This document shows positions 7,293 through 16,600 of a DNA stretch of 64,000 nucleotides, in pieces (the first letter of the stretch is position 1; each line of letters begins with the position of its first letter). Origin of the DNA: Actinoplanes xinjiangensis (GTDB lineage: Bacteria; Actinomycetota; Actinomycetes; Mycobacteriales; Micromonosporaceae); assembly GCF_003148685.1 (NCBI RefSeq), contig NZ_QGGR01000022.1, forward strand, positions 62,001 to 126,000, written 5' to 3'. The notes beneath the pieces are model-generated. The model had not been told where the DNA came from. It saw only the letters and a program-made list of their open reading frames with translations, and did no database searches. Both the position numbers and the translations under genes were made by a program.

Positions 7293-8645
7293 TCAACGGC
7301 GGGGAGCCGCGAAGACGTCGACGAGGTGGTTGCCGTCGTCCGGTACCAGATTCGTGGCGTACGACACGAACGCGACCCGGCTCCCGTCGGCGCTGAGGGC
7401 GGCCGCATTGCTGACGCTGTCACCTTCGGCACCGGAGCCGGAGACGCTGACCCGCCGGAGGGAACCTGTCCACCGGTCCTGGACGAAGACGTCCTCGAAG
7501 CCGTTGGTGTCACCGGGTACCAGGTTGGTGGCGTACGACTCGAACGCCACGAACCGGCCGTCCCCGCTGATCGCCGGAGCGAGGCTGTTGTCGTCGCCCT
7601 GTAGCCCCGTGCCGGACAGGCCGGCACGACTGGTGGATCCGGTGCGCAGGTCGCGCACGAAGATGTCCTGCACGTTGTTGGTGTCGCCCGGTACGACGTC
7701 GGCGGCGTCGGTGTAGAAGGCCACGTACCGGCCCTGGGCGCTGATCGCCGCGTCCAGCCCGAGGTTGCCGCCGGCCGGCTGGTCGGCGTCGGTGCGGCTC
7801 ACCAGGTCGGTGCGGTTGCGCCGCAGGTCGCGGACGAAGATCCCGGCGGCACCGCCCGGTTCGAGGTTGGACGCGAAGGAACCGAACACCACGTACCGGC
7901 CGTCCGCGGTGACGGCCGGGTTGATGCTGCGCTCGTCGGCTTCGGCGCCGGCGGTGGAGACGCTGACCCGCCGGGTGGTGCCGCTGCGCCGATCGTGGAC
8001 GAAGACGTCCTCGAAGCCGTTGGTGTCGCCGGACACCAGGTTGGTGGCGTACGACACGAACACCACGAACCGGCCGTCCGCGCTGATGGCCGGGCTGTGG
8101 CTGGTGTTGTCGGCCTCGGCGCCCGCACCGGTGACGCTCACCCGGGTGGTGGTGGCCGCCGTCCGGTCCCGTACGAAGATGTCGCCGCGGTCGTTGGTGT
8201 CGCCGGGCACCAGGTTGGTGGCGTGGGACGAGAAGGCGACGTACCGCCCAGTTCCGCTGATCGACGGCTCGGACGCCTCCTGGTCGGCCTGCGCGCCGTC
8301 GGTGGCCACGCTGACCCGGGTGGTGGTCCGGGTCCGCAGGTCCCGGACGAACACGTCGGCGGTGGTATTGGTGTCCCCGGCGACCAGGGACGACCCCGTC
8401 GACCAGAACGCCACATACCGGCCGTCGCCACTGACCGCGGGGGCGAAGCTCTCGCCGTCGGACTCGGCGCCGGCAGTGGACACGCTGACCCGGCTGGTGG
8501 GACCACCGGGAGCGGGCGCGGCGGCGACCGGGGAGACCGTGGCCATGACCAGTGATCCGGCGACCGCGATCGATGTCGTGGTCCTACCCGGGAAGCGTCT
8601 CATCGATTTCCTCGTCATCGCAGCGGCGACCGGGTCCAGGGTCAC
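7293..8645 (-). CDS. Exported TolB/PD40-type beta-propeller protein
   Basis: A 450-residue secreted protein. A basic N-terminus and hydrophobic stretch ending in AAAPAPGG look like a signal peptide. The rest is seven repeats of about 58 residues, each running RVSV..GAE, SGDGRYVAF, ATNLVPGDTN and DVFVRD, which is a seven-bladed WD40/PD40 propeller. Repeat 4 lacks two or three residues of the loop and repeat 7 ends early. I chose the GTG at 8645 for its GAGG box. A second ATG at 8603 preceded by GAGGAA would also give the signal peptide. Such proteins bind partners or act in the cell wall; the ligand is unknown. Confidence 0.8.
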   Translation of the reverse strand: MTLDPVAAAMTRKSMRRFPGRTTTSIAVAGSLVMATVSPVAAAPAPGGPTSRVSVSTAGAESDGESFAPAVSGDGRYVAFWSTGSSLVAGDTNTTADVFVRDLRTRTTTRVSVATDGAQADQEASEPSISGTGRYVAFSSHATNLVPGDTNDRGDIFVRDRTAATTTRVSVTGAGAEADNTSHSPAISADGRFVVFVSYATNLVSGDTNGFEDVFVHDRRSGTTRRVSVSTAGAEADERSINPAVTADGRYVVFGSFASNLEPGGAAGIFVRDLRRNRTDLVSRTDADQPAGGNLGLDAAISAQGRYVAFYTDAADVVPGDTNNVQDIFVRDLRTGSTSRAGLSGTGLQGDDNSLAPAISGDGRFVAFESYATNLVPGDTNGFEDVFVQDRWTGSLRRVSVSGSGAEGDSVSNAAALSADGSRVAFVSYATNLVPDDGNHLVDVFAAPRR

Positions 8646-8777
8646 GGGTTCACCTCAGCCAACACCGCCGCCCGACCGGGGACAAGGTGGCCGGCATGCC
8701 AATCGGGCACCCACGCGCCGCCGGCGGCGTACCCCTCCTTTTAAAATGATACCGGTCTATGTGATCGGGGGTTCGGT

Positions 8778-9785
8778 GTGGTGGACAGGACGGATCCGTG
8801 GTGGCAGCGGGTCGACGAGGCGGCACAGCTGATCACCTCCACGGTGAACGCGGCCGCCGCGCAGGCGGGCCGGCACGGTGTCTACACGCCACCGCCCGGC
8901 ACGCCGGAACCACGCCGCCGGCGCCGACCGGCATCGCTGCGGCACCTGGCCGAGGTGATCCGGACCCATCGGATGGCCCCCGGCGTGGCCGTCGACAAAG
9001 ATGTCGTCGGCGCGATCCTGGCCGGTGAGCTGTCGCACCTGACCAATCCGGTGGCGGTGGTCGCGGTCGCCCGGGCGTCGCACCGGATCGCCGGGATCCC
9101 GTTCGGTGACGAGGACGTGCGGCGCCTCGCCGTCGCGGTCGAACACCTGACCGCCCTGGTCGACGAGGCGCGGGAAGCCGACCGCCGTGCCCCGGACCTG
9201 CTGCCCGTACCCCGTGCGCCGGCGGCACTGGTCGTGGAGGCCAGACCGGTTCCCCGGCCCGAGGAGCCCCGGATCCGCCGGCGCCGGCTCGCACCGGTCC
9301 TCGGTGTGGTCGCGGTCGTCATCGCCGGCGCGGCGGCGGGGATCGTGTACCTGCAACGTGACACCGCACGAGCGCCCGCGGGCGGTGACGTCGACTGCCG
9401 GGACGGTGTGGACGGCGACGAGATCATCACCGACGCGGCGACGGTGTTCGACGACGAGCGGGCCACCCGGCTCAGCCCGACCCTCGACTTCGACGCGATG
9501 AACGGGTCCGCCCGCTATGCCGGCCACCAGGGCCGCATCTACTACTGGGGCCGCGCGGGTTCCGAGGACGCCACCCCGCACTCCGGCGGCACCCGCGTGC
9601 GCTGGAAGGTCGCGGACGGCCCGTGGCACAGCTGCGCGACGGCGTTGCCGGTGACCGAACGCGGCTACGTGCACTCCCCCGCCGTACCGACCACGATCGA
9701 CGGGCGGGCGGTGACCATCCAGGTCTGCCTCTGGCGGAACACCCCGAACCGGGAGAACTGCACGGCCGAGATCTCCACCGGCTGA
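8778..9785 (+). CDS. Membrane protein with cytoplasmic HTH-like region and exported Cys-rich domain
   Basis: A 335-residue single-pass protein. Residues about 50-130 (LRHLAEVIRTHRM ... VVGAILAGELSHLTNPVAVV) resemble the helix-turn-helix of XRE-like proteins. A basic stretch RIRRRR precedes one membrane helix (about 173-192). The outer part of about 140 residues has four cysteines, likely two disulfides, and aromatic strands such as GRIYYWGRAG. No known family is recognised for the outer domain. The topology suggests a membrane-bound regulator or an envelope-sensing protein. Two adjacent GTG codons could start it. Confidence 0.6.
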   Translation: MVDRTDPWWQRVDEAAQLITSTVNAAAAQAGRHGVYTPPPGTPEPRRRRRPASLRHLAEVIRTHRMAPGVAVDKDVVGAILAGELSHLTNPVAVVAVARASHRIAGIPFGDEDVRRLAVAVEHLTALVDEAREADRRAPDLLPVPRAPAALVVEARPVPRPEEPRIRRRRLAPVLGVVAVVIAGAAAGIVYLQRDTARAPAGGDVDCRDGVDGDEIITDAATVFDDERATRLSPTLDFDAMNGSARYAGHQGRIYYWGRAGSEDATPHSGGTRVRWKVADGPWHSCATALPVTERGYVHSPAVPTTIDGRAVTIQVCLWRNTPNRENCTAEISTG

Positions 9786-9895
9786 CCCGGGCGCACGGCC
9801 CCCGCGGGTCGCGCGATCCACGGTGACAGGGCATAGTGGCCCGCGGCGTCATCGACCGATGGTGCCTGTGCCGGCGAAGGTGGTGGGAAGTGACG

Positions 9896-10975
9896 ATGCG
9901 CTTGCGGGCCCGGTGGGCCGCGGCCGTCGCGGTGATCGGGCTGACCGGGGCGACGCTCCTGGTGTCCCCGGCACCCGTTGCGGCGGCACCGGCACCCATC
10001 GGCATCCTGAGCGTGTCGGCGGAGAACGTGCGGCCCGGCGACAAGGTGCGCGTGCGGTTCCGTGTCACGAACACCGGCAGGGCGGCCGAGACGGCCATCG
10101 TGGTGGTCGGCGGCGGCCTGCGGTGCGCCACCGGATGCCGGGCCGAGCCCAGCCTCGGACCCGGTAGAAGCCGGGACTTCGAGGCCACGGTCGTCGCGCC
10201 CGAGGCGGGTCAGGGTGAGACGACCGGCCTCAACATCTCGGTCGCCGTGCGGCTCGGCGGGCAGAACAGCTTCGACTACAAGATGGTGTACGTCCACGGG
10301 CCGGGCACGGAGGTACCCGGGGCGGAGGAACCGTCGTCGGTCGACCGGGTCTCCGGCCGGGTCCGCGGCGCCGACGGCGAGGCGATCAGCGGCGCGAGCG
10401 TGACCGTCCGGGACAGTGCCGGCCACGAATACCGGACGACGAGTGACCGCAACGGCCGGTTCGTGGTCAGGTCCACCGCCGGCAAACCGATCGCCGAGGG
10501 CTCGATCACGGTCGTCGTGGCCGGGGACGGATACCGCACCGGCCGTAAGACCGTGCGGGGCGTCGCCGGTGACACCGCGAGTGTGCAGCTGAAACTGGCC
10601 GCCGCCGTCACGCCGTCGGCCACCTCGCCGTCACCTCGCGCGGAGGCGAGCCCGCTCGCCGCGGCGGACGAGACTCCCGGGTCGCCGACGATCGCGGCCG
10701 CGCCGGCCGACCCCGGCCTCCGGACCGTCAGCGACGAGGGCAACGGGACGCTGCTGTTCACCGGGCTGGGCGGCCTGCTGGTCGCCGTCGGTGTGGGTGC
10801 GCTGCTGCTGATGGTGCTCCGCCGCCGCAAGGCCTCGGCCGAGCCGGTGCCGGCCGCGGCGACCCAGCTGATGCCACCGGTCGGAACGGGTCTGGCCGAC
10901 CCGCCGACCGTGGTGCTGCCGGCCCCGAGGCTCTCCGGCCGGTACGGCACGCCCCCGCAGGGCGGCACCCGGTAG
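9896..10975 (+). CDS. Exported cell-surface protein with CARDB-like and CarboxypepD_reg-like domains
   Basis: A 359-residue protein with a signal peptide (about 1-31, ending AAAPAP). A CARDB/Ig-like domain follows, with 'VRPGDKVRVRFRVTNTGRAAE' split around residue 50. Next comes a carboxypeptidase regulatory-like beta-sandwich (about 150-225, GRVRGADGEAISGASVTV), a Ser/Pro/Ala linker, and a C-terminal membrane helix (about 285-306) followed by RRRK and a 50-residue cytoplasmic tail. It is probably displayed on the cell surface as an adhesin-like or structural protein. There is no sortase motif. GGAAG precedes the ATG. Confidence 0.65.
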   Translation: MRLRARWAAAVAVIGLTGATLLVSPAPVAAAPAPIGILSVSAENVRPGDKVRVRFRVTNTGRAAETAIVVVGGGLRCATGCRAEPSLGPGRSRDFEATVVAPEAGQGETTGLNISVAVRLGGQNSFDYKMVYVHGPGTEVPGAEEPSSVDRVSGRVRGADGEAISGASVTVRDSAGHEYRTTSDRNGRFVVRSTAGKPIAEGSITVVVAGDGYRTGRKTVRGVAGDTASVQLKLAAAVTPSATSPSPRAEASPLAAADETPGSPTIAAAPADPGLRTVSDEGNGTLLFTGLGGLLVAVGVGALLLMVLRRRKASAEPVPAAATQLMPPVGTGLADPPTVVLPAPRLSGRYGTPPQGGTR

Positions 10976-10989
10976 CGGGGTCCGCCGTG

Positions 10990-11646
10990 TCACGGTGAGC
11001 GGGGTGCGAGCCCGTTCTCGTACGCATAGACGACGATCTGCACCCGGTCGCGCAGCTCGAGTTTGCTCAGCAGCCGGCCGACGTGCGCCTTCACCGTCGC
11101 CTCGGACAGGTGCAGCCCGGCGGCGATCTCGCTGTTGGACAGGCCGCGGCACACCCAGGTGAGGACCTCCCGCTCGCGGTCGGTCAGCCGTTCCAGCCGT
11201 TCGTCGGTGACGGTGTCGGGCAGGTGGGGCAGCGCGATGTCGAGCAGCCGCCGGGTGACGGCCGGTGCGACGACGGCATGCCCGCCGACGACCGCGTGGA
11301 CGGCACTGATCAGGTCGGCCGGCGGCACGTCCTTGAGCAGGAAGCCGCTGGCCCCGGCGCGGAGGGCGGCATACACGTACTCGTCGAGGTCGAAGGTGGT
11401 CAGCATCAGGATGCGGGCCGGGTTTCCGGAGCCGACGATCTCCCGGGTCGCCTCGATGCCGTCGAGGACAGGCATCCGTACGTCCATCAGCACCACGTCG
11501 GGCCGCAGCGCCCGCGCCATGGCGACCGCCTGGGCGCCGTTGCCGGCCTCGCCGACGACGACCAGGTCCGGCTGGGCCTCCAGCACCAGGCGCAGGCCGA
11601 GGGAGAGCAGCGGCTGGTCGTCGGCGAGCAGCACCGAGACGGTCAC
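10990..11646 (-). CDS. NarL/LuxR-type response regulator
   Basis: A 218-residue regulator: receiver domain with phospho-acceptor Asp55 (VVLMDVRMPVLDG) and lysine in FLLKDV, then a LuxR helix-turn-helix ('LTDREREVLTWVCRGLSNSE'). Its GTG overlaps the stop of the kinase gene (GTGA), so the pair is translationally coupled and forms one two-component system. It is the last gene of a leftward operon ATPase-permease-kinase-regulator. It probably controls the ABC exporter genes. Confidence 0.92.
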   Translation of the reverse strand: MTVSVLLADDQPLLSLGLRLVLEAQPDLVVVGEAGNGAQAVAMARALRPDVVLMDVRMPVLDGIEATREIVGSGNPARILMLTTFDLDEYVYAALRAGASGFLLKDVPPADLISAVHAVVGGHAVVAPAVTRRLLDIALPHLPDTVTDERLERLTDREREVLTWVCRGLSNSEIAAGLHLSEATVKAHVGRLLSKLELRDRVQIVVYAYENGLAPRSP

Positions 11647-12866
11647 GACAGGACCTCCGACCGGTCGAAGGTGAGGCACACGTGCACCCGCCAGCCCGGA
11701 CCGGCACGGGGTCCGGCGTCGAGCCGCCCACCGTACGCCGTGGCGCGTTCGGCCATGCCCGCGAGCCCGTGCCGGTCGCCGATCCCGGGTCGCCGGGCGA
11801 TCCGTCCGGCGCCGTCGTCGACGATCGACACCTCGGCGGCGTCCCTCCGGTAGCGCAGCGAGACCTCGGCGCCGGCCTGCGGACCGGCGTGTTTGAGGAC
11901 GTTGGTGAGAGCCTCCTGCACGATCCGGTAGACGGCCAGTCCTGCGCCCGGCCCCCACGCGCCGGGGGTGCCGTCCTGCCGCACGCTGACCCGTACCCCG
12001 GCGTCGCGGACCCGGTCCACCAGCGCGGTGATGTCGTCGAGGCCGGGCTGCGGCGCGCGGGTACCCGGTTCCGGCCGGGAGGTGCCGCGCAGCAGGCCGA
12101 CCAGCCGGCGCATCTCCCCCAGCGCCTGCCGGCCGGTCGCCGAGACCTGTCCCATCACGTCGGCGGCGCGTTGCGGCGCCAGCGCCGCGGTCGCCGCCGC
12201 ACCGTCGGAGAGCGCGACGATGACGGCGAGGTGGTGGGCGACGACGTCGTGCATCTCGCGGGCGACGCGCGCCCGTTCGTCGGCGACGGCGAGCCGGGCG
12301 CGCTGATCGCGGTCCTGTTCCAGTCGCTGGGCGCGATCCTCCAGGGCCTGCAGGTACGCGCTGCGCGTGCGCTGGTTGACGCCGATCAGGACGACGGCGA
12401 CCGTGACCGCCGAGACCGCCGCGAACGCGCCCCACGCCGGCCCGTCCTCGATCCGGTTGTCGAAGCCCGGCAGCACGGTGACGGCGGCGGCCGGCCACGC
12501 GAACCGGGCGGGCCGGTACCGGGCGACCGCGTGCAGGGCGGTCAGGGTGACCCCCAGGGCGGCCGGTGACTGGGCGCCCAGTGCCTGCGAGCCGATCAAC
12601 AGGACGGTTGCGGCGGCGAAGACCGCGACGGGCGCCCGGCGGCGCCAGATCAGGGGCACCGGCAGCAGGACCACCGAAGTCCAGTCCAGCACGCCGGCGG
12701 CGTCGACCGTCGCACCGGTACGCCCGGAGAGCACCAGCGCGCAGGCCAGCGCCACCAGCGCGGCGATCCCGGCGTCGACCGCCCGCGGATGGCGACGGGC
12801 GGCAACGCGCAGGGCATGGGGGCTCACCGCACCATTGTGTCCGGACGGCGCCCGGTGCGGGGTCAC
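11643..12866 (-). CDS. Sensor histidine kinase (NarL/HisKA_3 type)
   Basis: A 407-residue membrane kinase. Several hydrophobic helices (about residues 30-150) are followed by the HisKA_3 phospho-acceptor region AREMHDVVAHHLAVIVALSD, then an HATPase domain ending in 'GDRHGLAGMAERATAYGGRL'. No large extracellular loop is present, so it is an intramembrane-sensing kinase of the type often tied to ABC exporters. Start and stop overlap its neighbours by four bases on both sides. Confidence 0.92.
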   Translation of the reverse strand: MTPHRAPSGHNGAVSPHALRVAARRHPRAVDAGIAALVALACALVLSGRTGATVDAAGVLDWTSVVLLPVPLIWRRRAPVAVFAAATVLLIGSQALGAQSPAALGVTLTALHAVARYRPARFAWPAAAVTVLPGFDNRIEDGPAWGAFAAVSAVTVAVVLIGVNQRTRSAYLQALEDRAQRLEQDRDQRARLAVADERARVAREMHDVVAHHLAVIVALSDGAAATAALAPQRAADVMGQVSATGRQALGEMRRLVGLLRGTSRPEPGTRAPQPGLDDITALVDRVRDAGVRVSVRQDGTPGAWGPGAGLAVYRIVQEALTNVLKHAGPQAGAEVSLRYRRDAAEVSIVDDGAGRIARRPGIGDRHGLAGMAERATAYGGRLDAGPRAGPGWRVHVCLTFDRSEVLS

Positions 12867-13633
12867 GGATCACGGTGCCGGAGCATCACCGCGCCGGCGG
12901 CGAGGGTCAGCACCGTCCACGCCGCGACGGTCAGCACGGCCGTGCCGGGGGCGAGCATCGGGAACGGGTTGCCCGTGTCCACGGCGTACATCGCCTGCGC
13001 GGCCGCGATCGGGACGTAGCGCACCACGTCGTCGGCCAGGTCCTCCGGTAGCGCGGGCTGCAGGATCGCCGGCAGTACCAGCATGGTCAGGACGTAGACG
13101 GTGATCGCGGCGGCGGTGTGGCGTACCAGCGCACCGATCCCGAGGCCGATCAGCGCCAGCGCGACCGGGGCGGCGGCCGCACCGAACAGGGCACGCACCG
13201 GGATGTCGGCCGGTGGCCCGGCGGGCAGCAGCGCCTCGCCGGCGATCATGGCGACGATGCACGCGGCCAGGGTCGCCGGGAACGCCACCAGGACGAGGGC
13301 GACCGCCTTGGCCAGCAGCACCGGCACGCGCCGGGGCACCGCCGCGAACGTGGCCCGGATCAGGCCCGAGCCGAACTCGCCGGTGATCATGAGGATGCCG
13401 AACACACCGAGGATCAGGCAGACGACGTCGACGCCGAGGAACGTCTGAGCGGTCAGAGCGCCGGACGACACCTCGGCCCCGGGCCGGCGATAGACGTTGG
13501 CGTTGATCGCGACGGCCAGGCCGACGGTGATCACCGCGGTGACGGACAGCACGGCCCAGGTGGAGCGCAGGGTGATGAGCTTGCCGCCCTCGGCGCGGGC
13601 CACCCTCGGGAAGGAGACGCGGTAGGCGTTCAT
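12863..13633 (-). CDS. ABC-2 type transporter permease
   Basis: A 256-residue integral membrane protein with six predicted helices. The motif 'GILMITGEFGSGLIRATFAAVPRR' (split, about residues 80-105) is typical of ABC-2 permeases that work with a single ATPase, as in bacitracin-type exporters. The ATG overlaps the ATPase stop (ATGA) and its own stop overlaps the kinase start. It should form the membrane half of a drug or peptide exporter with the ATPase encoded upstream. Confidence 0.88.
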   Translation of the reverse strand: MNAYRVSFPRVARAEGGKLITLRSTWAVLSVTAVITVGLAVAINANVYRRPGAEVSSGALTAQTFLGVDVVCLILGVFGILMITGEFGSGLIRATFAAVPRRVPVLLAKAVALVLVAFPATLAACIVAMIAGEALLPAGPPADIPVRALFGAAAAPVALALIGLGIGALVRHTAAAITVYVLTMLVLPAILQPALPEDLADDVVRYVPIAAAQAMYAVDTGNPFPMLAPGTAVLTVAAWTVLTLAAGAVMLRHRDP

Positions 13634-14544
13634 GCGGCGACCTTCTTCTCGCCGAACCGCACCCAGCCGCGGGTGAGGTCCATGTAGGCCTGTTCCAGCG
13701 AGGCACGGTGCGGTGTGAGTTCGTACAGGACGGCGTGGTTCGCCGCCGCGGCGGTGCCGATCTCCTCGGCGGCCAGTCCCTCCACGACCAGCGAATCCGG
13801 CTCCGGCCGGGTGACCGTCGCCCCCGCGGCGATCAGGGCGGGGTGCAGGCGGTCGGCGTCCGGTGAGCGGACCACGCACCGGTTCGCACCGGCCCGCGCG
13901 ATCAGCTCCTCGACACCGACGTCGGCGAGCAGCCGCCCGGCGCCGACGATCAGCAGATGGTCGGCGGTCACCGCGGTCTCGCTCATCAGGTGGCTGGACA
14001 CCAGGACGGTTCGGCCCTGCGCCGCCAGGTCCTTCAGCAGGGTCCGGATCCACAGCACGCCGTCGGGGTCGAGACCGTTGACGGGCTCGTCGAGGATCAC
14101 CACGGCCGGGTCACCGAGCAGCGCGGACGCCACGCCCAGACGCTGGCTCATCCCCAGGGAGAACCCGCCGGCGCGCCGGTCGGCCACCTCGGTGAGGCCG
14201 GCCAGCGCGAGGACCGCGGCCACCCGGCGGGCGGGGATCCCATGGGTACGGGCCAGCCCGAGCAGGTGCTGCCGGGCGGTGCGGCCGCGGTGTACGGCAC
14301 GGCCCTCCAGCAGGGCACCCACCGCGCAGAGCGGAGCCGGATGGGTCCGGTAGGGCCGGCCGCCGACGGTCGCGTCCCCGGCGTCCGGCCGGTCCAGCCC
14401 GACGATCATCCGCATGGTGGTCGACTTGCCCGCACCGTTCGGCCCGAGGAAACCGGTCACCCGCCCGGGCCGGACGGTGAACGACAGGCCGTCGACCGCG
14501 ATCGTGGCGCCGAAGCGCTTGGTCAATTCCCGCACTTCAATCAT
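13630..14544 (-). CDS. ABC transporter ATP-binding protein
   Basis: A 304-residue ATPase of the BcrA/DrrA class. Walker A is GPNGAGKST (about 34-42) and Walker B is VVILDEP. The signature is degenerate (FSLGMSQRLG instead of LSGGQ), as is usual in this class. The C-terminal 80 residues are the accessory region of DrrA-like proteins. It is first in the four-gene operon. No ribosome binding site is visible. Instead a TAGCGT box ends seven bases before the ATG, which suggests leaderless transcription. Confidence 0.9.
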   Translation of the reverse strand: MIEVRELTKRFGATIAVDGLSFTVRPGRVTGFLGPNGAGKSTTMRMIVGLDRPDAGDATVGGRPYRTHPAPLCAVGALLEGRAVHRGRTARQHLLGLARTHGIPARRVAAVLALAGLTEVADRRAGGFSLGMSQRLGVASALLGDPAVVILDEPVNGLDPDGVLWIRTLLKDLAAQGRTVLVSSHLMSETAVTADHLLIVGAGRLLADVGVEELIARAGANRCVVRSPDADRLHPALIAAGATVTRPEPDSLVVEGLAAEEIGTAAAANHAVLYELTPHRASLEQAYMDLTRGWVRFGEKKVAA

Positions 14545-14551
14545 GCAGTCG

Positions 14552-14557
14552 ACGCTA
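14552..14557 (-). promoter_or_regulatory. Putative leaderless -10 box of the ABC/two-component operon
   Basis: On the minus strand TAGCGT ends seven bases before the ATG of the ATPase gene, so the transcript would begin at or next to the start codon. Further upstream, near-inverted CTGAAG/CTTCAG words (14586-14616) might be an operator for the co-encoded regulator. Confidence 0.5.
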
Positions 14558-14654
14558 GGGGCGCCCGTTCGTGCGCGGGAGCGCCTGAAGTCTGGTCCGA
14601 ACGCCGCCACCTTCAGACCTGAGTAGCATCCGGCCCCGACCCGAAGGTGACGGA

Positions 14655-15620
14655 TCAGCCGGACGCCGCCAGGCTCTCGCCGAGGGCCGTGGCGCGGTGC
14701 ACGATCGCGCCGCCGTCGCGGCGGCTGGACACCAGCCCGGCGGCCCGCAGAGCCGACAGGTGCTCGGACGACGACGACACACTGATGCCGGTGAGCCGGG
14801 CGATCGACGAGGTGGTGTGCCGCCCGGGCCGGGTGACCTGCACCAGCACCGCGCTGCGGGTCCGGCCGAACAGCCCGGCCAGCGGATCGGCAGCCGGCCG
14901 GCCGTCGAGTCCGGCCGGTGCCTCGACCGGGTAGACCACCAGCGCCGGGCGGCCCGGCCGGAGCAGCACCCGGGGCCGCGGACCGGTGAACGGGGACGGC
15001 AGCAGCACCAGGCCGTGTCCGGCCTGCCGTACGTCGCCGTCCTGCCAGGTGTCCACCTCCAGCACCGGGCTGCGCCACCGGATCGCCGGATGCAGGCTGT
15101 TCAGCAGGCCTTCCGCACCGGTGCGGGCATAGCGGGCGGCGGCCTCACCGACCACCTGCCGATGGGTACGGGTCAACGCCGCCCAGTCCGGCGCCAGCAC
15201 CTGATCGAAGTACGCCCGCATGGCGGTGACCAGGGTGTCCAGCACCGACGGGTCGGCATCGGCGAACCGGCGCCGCGCGATGGTCACCGGGGTGCCGGCG
15301 TAGGCCGCGGACACCTCCGCCCGCACCTGCCGGACCGGCGTCGAGCGGATCACCGCCAGCCCGTCGTCGATCGACGTCACGCCGTCCCACGGGGTCATGA
15401 AGTCCGGCGCGGGGCCCTGCGCCGGGATCAGATGGTGCAACGGTCGCAGCGCCGCCCCGGACGACGCCACCCGGCGTGCCAGTTCCGGCAGGGCGGCGGC
15501 CACCGGCGGCCGGCGCAGGGCCTGGCTGGCCAGCAGCACGGTGCTGGCCGGATGCAGCCGGTCGGTGAACCGGACCCGCGCCAGGTCCGCGTGGTCCAGT
15601 CGGAGACGCAACATCCGCAC
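14655..15620 (-). CDS. ArsR-like winged-helix regulator with DUF5937
   Basis: A 321-residue protein. The long N-terminal part has the DUF5937 look (LARVRFTDRLHPASTVLLAS, later HPAIRWRSPVLEV). The C-terminal 70 residues are an ArsR winged helix: 'TTSSIARLTGISVSSSSEHL', then 'LRAAGLVSSRRDGGAIVHRA'. This domain order, with DNA binding at the C-terminus, is specific to actinomycete regulators of this group. It diverges from the esterase gene. The perfect dyad at 15633-15652 lies just upstream and is the likely operator. Confidence 0.85.
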   Translation of the reverse strand: MRMLRLRLDHADLARVRFTDRLHPASTVLLASQALRRPPVAAALPELARRVASSGAALRPLHHLIPAQGPAPDFMTPWDGVTSIDDGLAVIRSTPVRQVRAEVSAAYAGTPVTIARRRFADADPSVLDTLVTAMRAYFDQVLAPDWAALTRTHRQVVGEAAARYARTGAEGLLNSLHPAIRWRSPVLEVDTWQDGDVRQAGHGLVLLPSPFTGPRPRVLLRPGRPALVVYPVEAPAGLDGRPAADPLAGLFGRTRSAVLVQVTRPGRHTTSSIARLTGISVSSSSEHLSALRAAGLVSSRRDGGAIVHRATALGESLAASG

Positions 15621-15632
15621 AGCGTGCCATGG

Positions 15633-15652
15633 GTTTCGGTACCGGCCGAAAC
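15633..15652. promoter_or_regulatory. Operator-like dyad between the ArsR-like regulator and the esterase
   Basis: GTTTCGG, six bases, CCGAAAC: perfect 7-bp arms, 12 bases upstream of the regulator's start. It is probably the autoregulatory site of the DUF5937 regulator. A second small stem with GGGG/CCCC arms lies at about 15661-15674. Confidence 0.5.
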
Positions 15653-15720
15653 GGTTGACCGGGGGGAACGCCCCGGCCGACGCTGCACCCGTTGCGGTCG
15701 GTGGAGACGAGGGATGACCT

Positions 15721-16586
15721 TTGCGGCGTACGGTAAGAATCTCGGTCCTGGTCTGCGGTCTGGTGCTCGCCGCCTGCGGGAGCGGGCCGCCGGTGACGCC
15801 GGCCTCGCCGCGGCCCGCCGCGGGTGACCACCGGCTGACCCTGGACGTCGGCGGTAAGCAACGCTCGGTGCTGTTGCACGTCCCGCCCGGTTACACCGGC
15901 ACGAACCCGGTGCCGCTGGTGGTGGCCCTGCACTTCTATCCGGGTTCCGGTGAGCGCCTGCGCGACATGATCGGGATGGACGCCAAGGCCGACGAGCACG
16001 GCTTCCTGGTCGCCTACCCGGACGGCGTGGCCGGCGGGTTCAACGCGCTCGTGTGCTGCGGCGCCGAGGCGACGTCGCCTTCCTGAAGGCGCTGACCGGC
16101 CGGCTGATCACCGACTGGCGGGTGGACCCCCGCCGGGTCTACGCCACCGGCATCTCCAACGGCGGCGACATGAGCTTCCGCGCCGCGGTGGAGGCGACCG
16201 GCGTGTTCGCCGCCATCGGTGCGGTGAGCGGCGGGTACGGCGGACCACCGGCCGAGGCTCCCGGCTTCGTCCCGGCGGAACCGGTCTCGGTCCTGAGCAT
16301 CATCGGTGCACAGGACCGGTACTTCGACATCTTCGACGCCGGGCTGAAGAAGTGGCGCGAGCGGCTCGACTGCCAACCGCGGCCGGCACCGGCGGGCGGC
16401 ACGGACGGGGTCAGCCGGTCCAGCGCGCGCTGTGCCGACGGCTCGGACGTCGAGGTGTACGTGGTCGCCGACATGGGGCATGCGTGGCCGGGCGCGAAGT
16501 CCGGGGAGATGGCGCTGCCGGGCGCGCCGATCGTCGCGACCGACCTGCTGTGGGACTTCTTCGCCGGCCACCCGCGCCTCGGGTGA
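15721..16586 (+). pseudogene. LpqC-like esterase lipoprotein (polyhydroxybutyrate depolymerase family), frameshifted
   Basis: The first frame starts at a TTG after GAGGGA and encodes a lipoprotein signal with lipobox LAAC (Cys about 19), then reads to '...NALVCCGAEA' and stops at 16086. The next frame continues at once with DVAFLKALTGRLI and holds the catalytic serine motif GISNG, the Asp loop (GAQDRYFD) and the His (DMGHAWPG). One missing base near 16068-16070 explains the break, since homologues read CCGxEDDVAFL here. It is either a recent pseudogene or a sequencing error. An intact protein would be about 287 residues, secreted and lipid-anchored. Confidence 0.8.
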
Positions 16587-16600
16587 CCGCGCGGCCGTCG

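Noticed and set aside
8700-8760. AT-rich patch (TTTTAAAAT) as a possible attachment site or small leader gene
   Set aside because: No repeat, tRNA or integrase nearby, and the short frame behind GGAGGGG has no fitting start.
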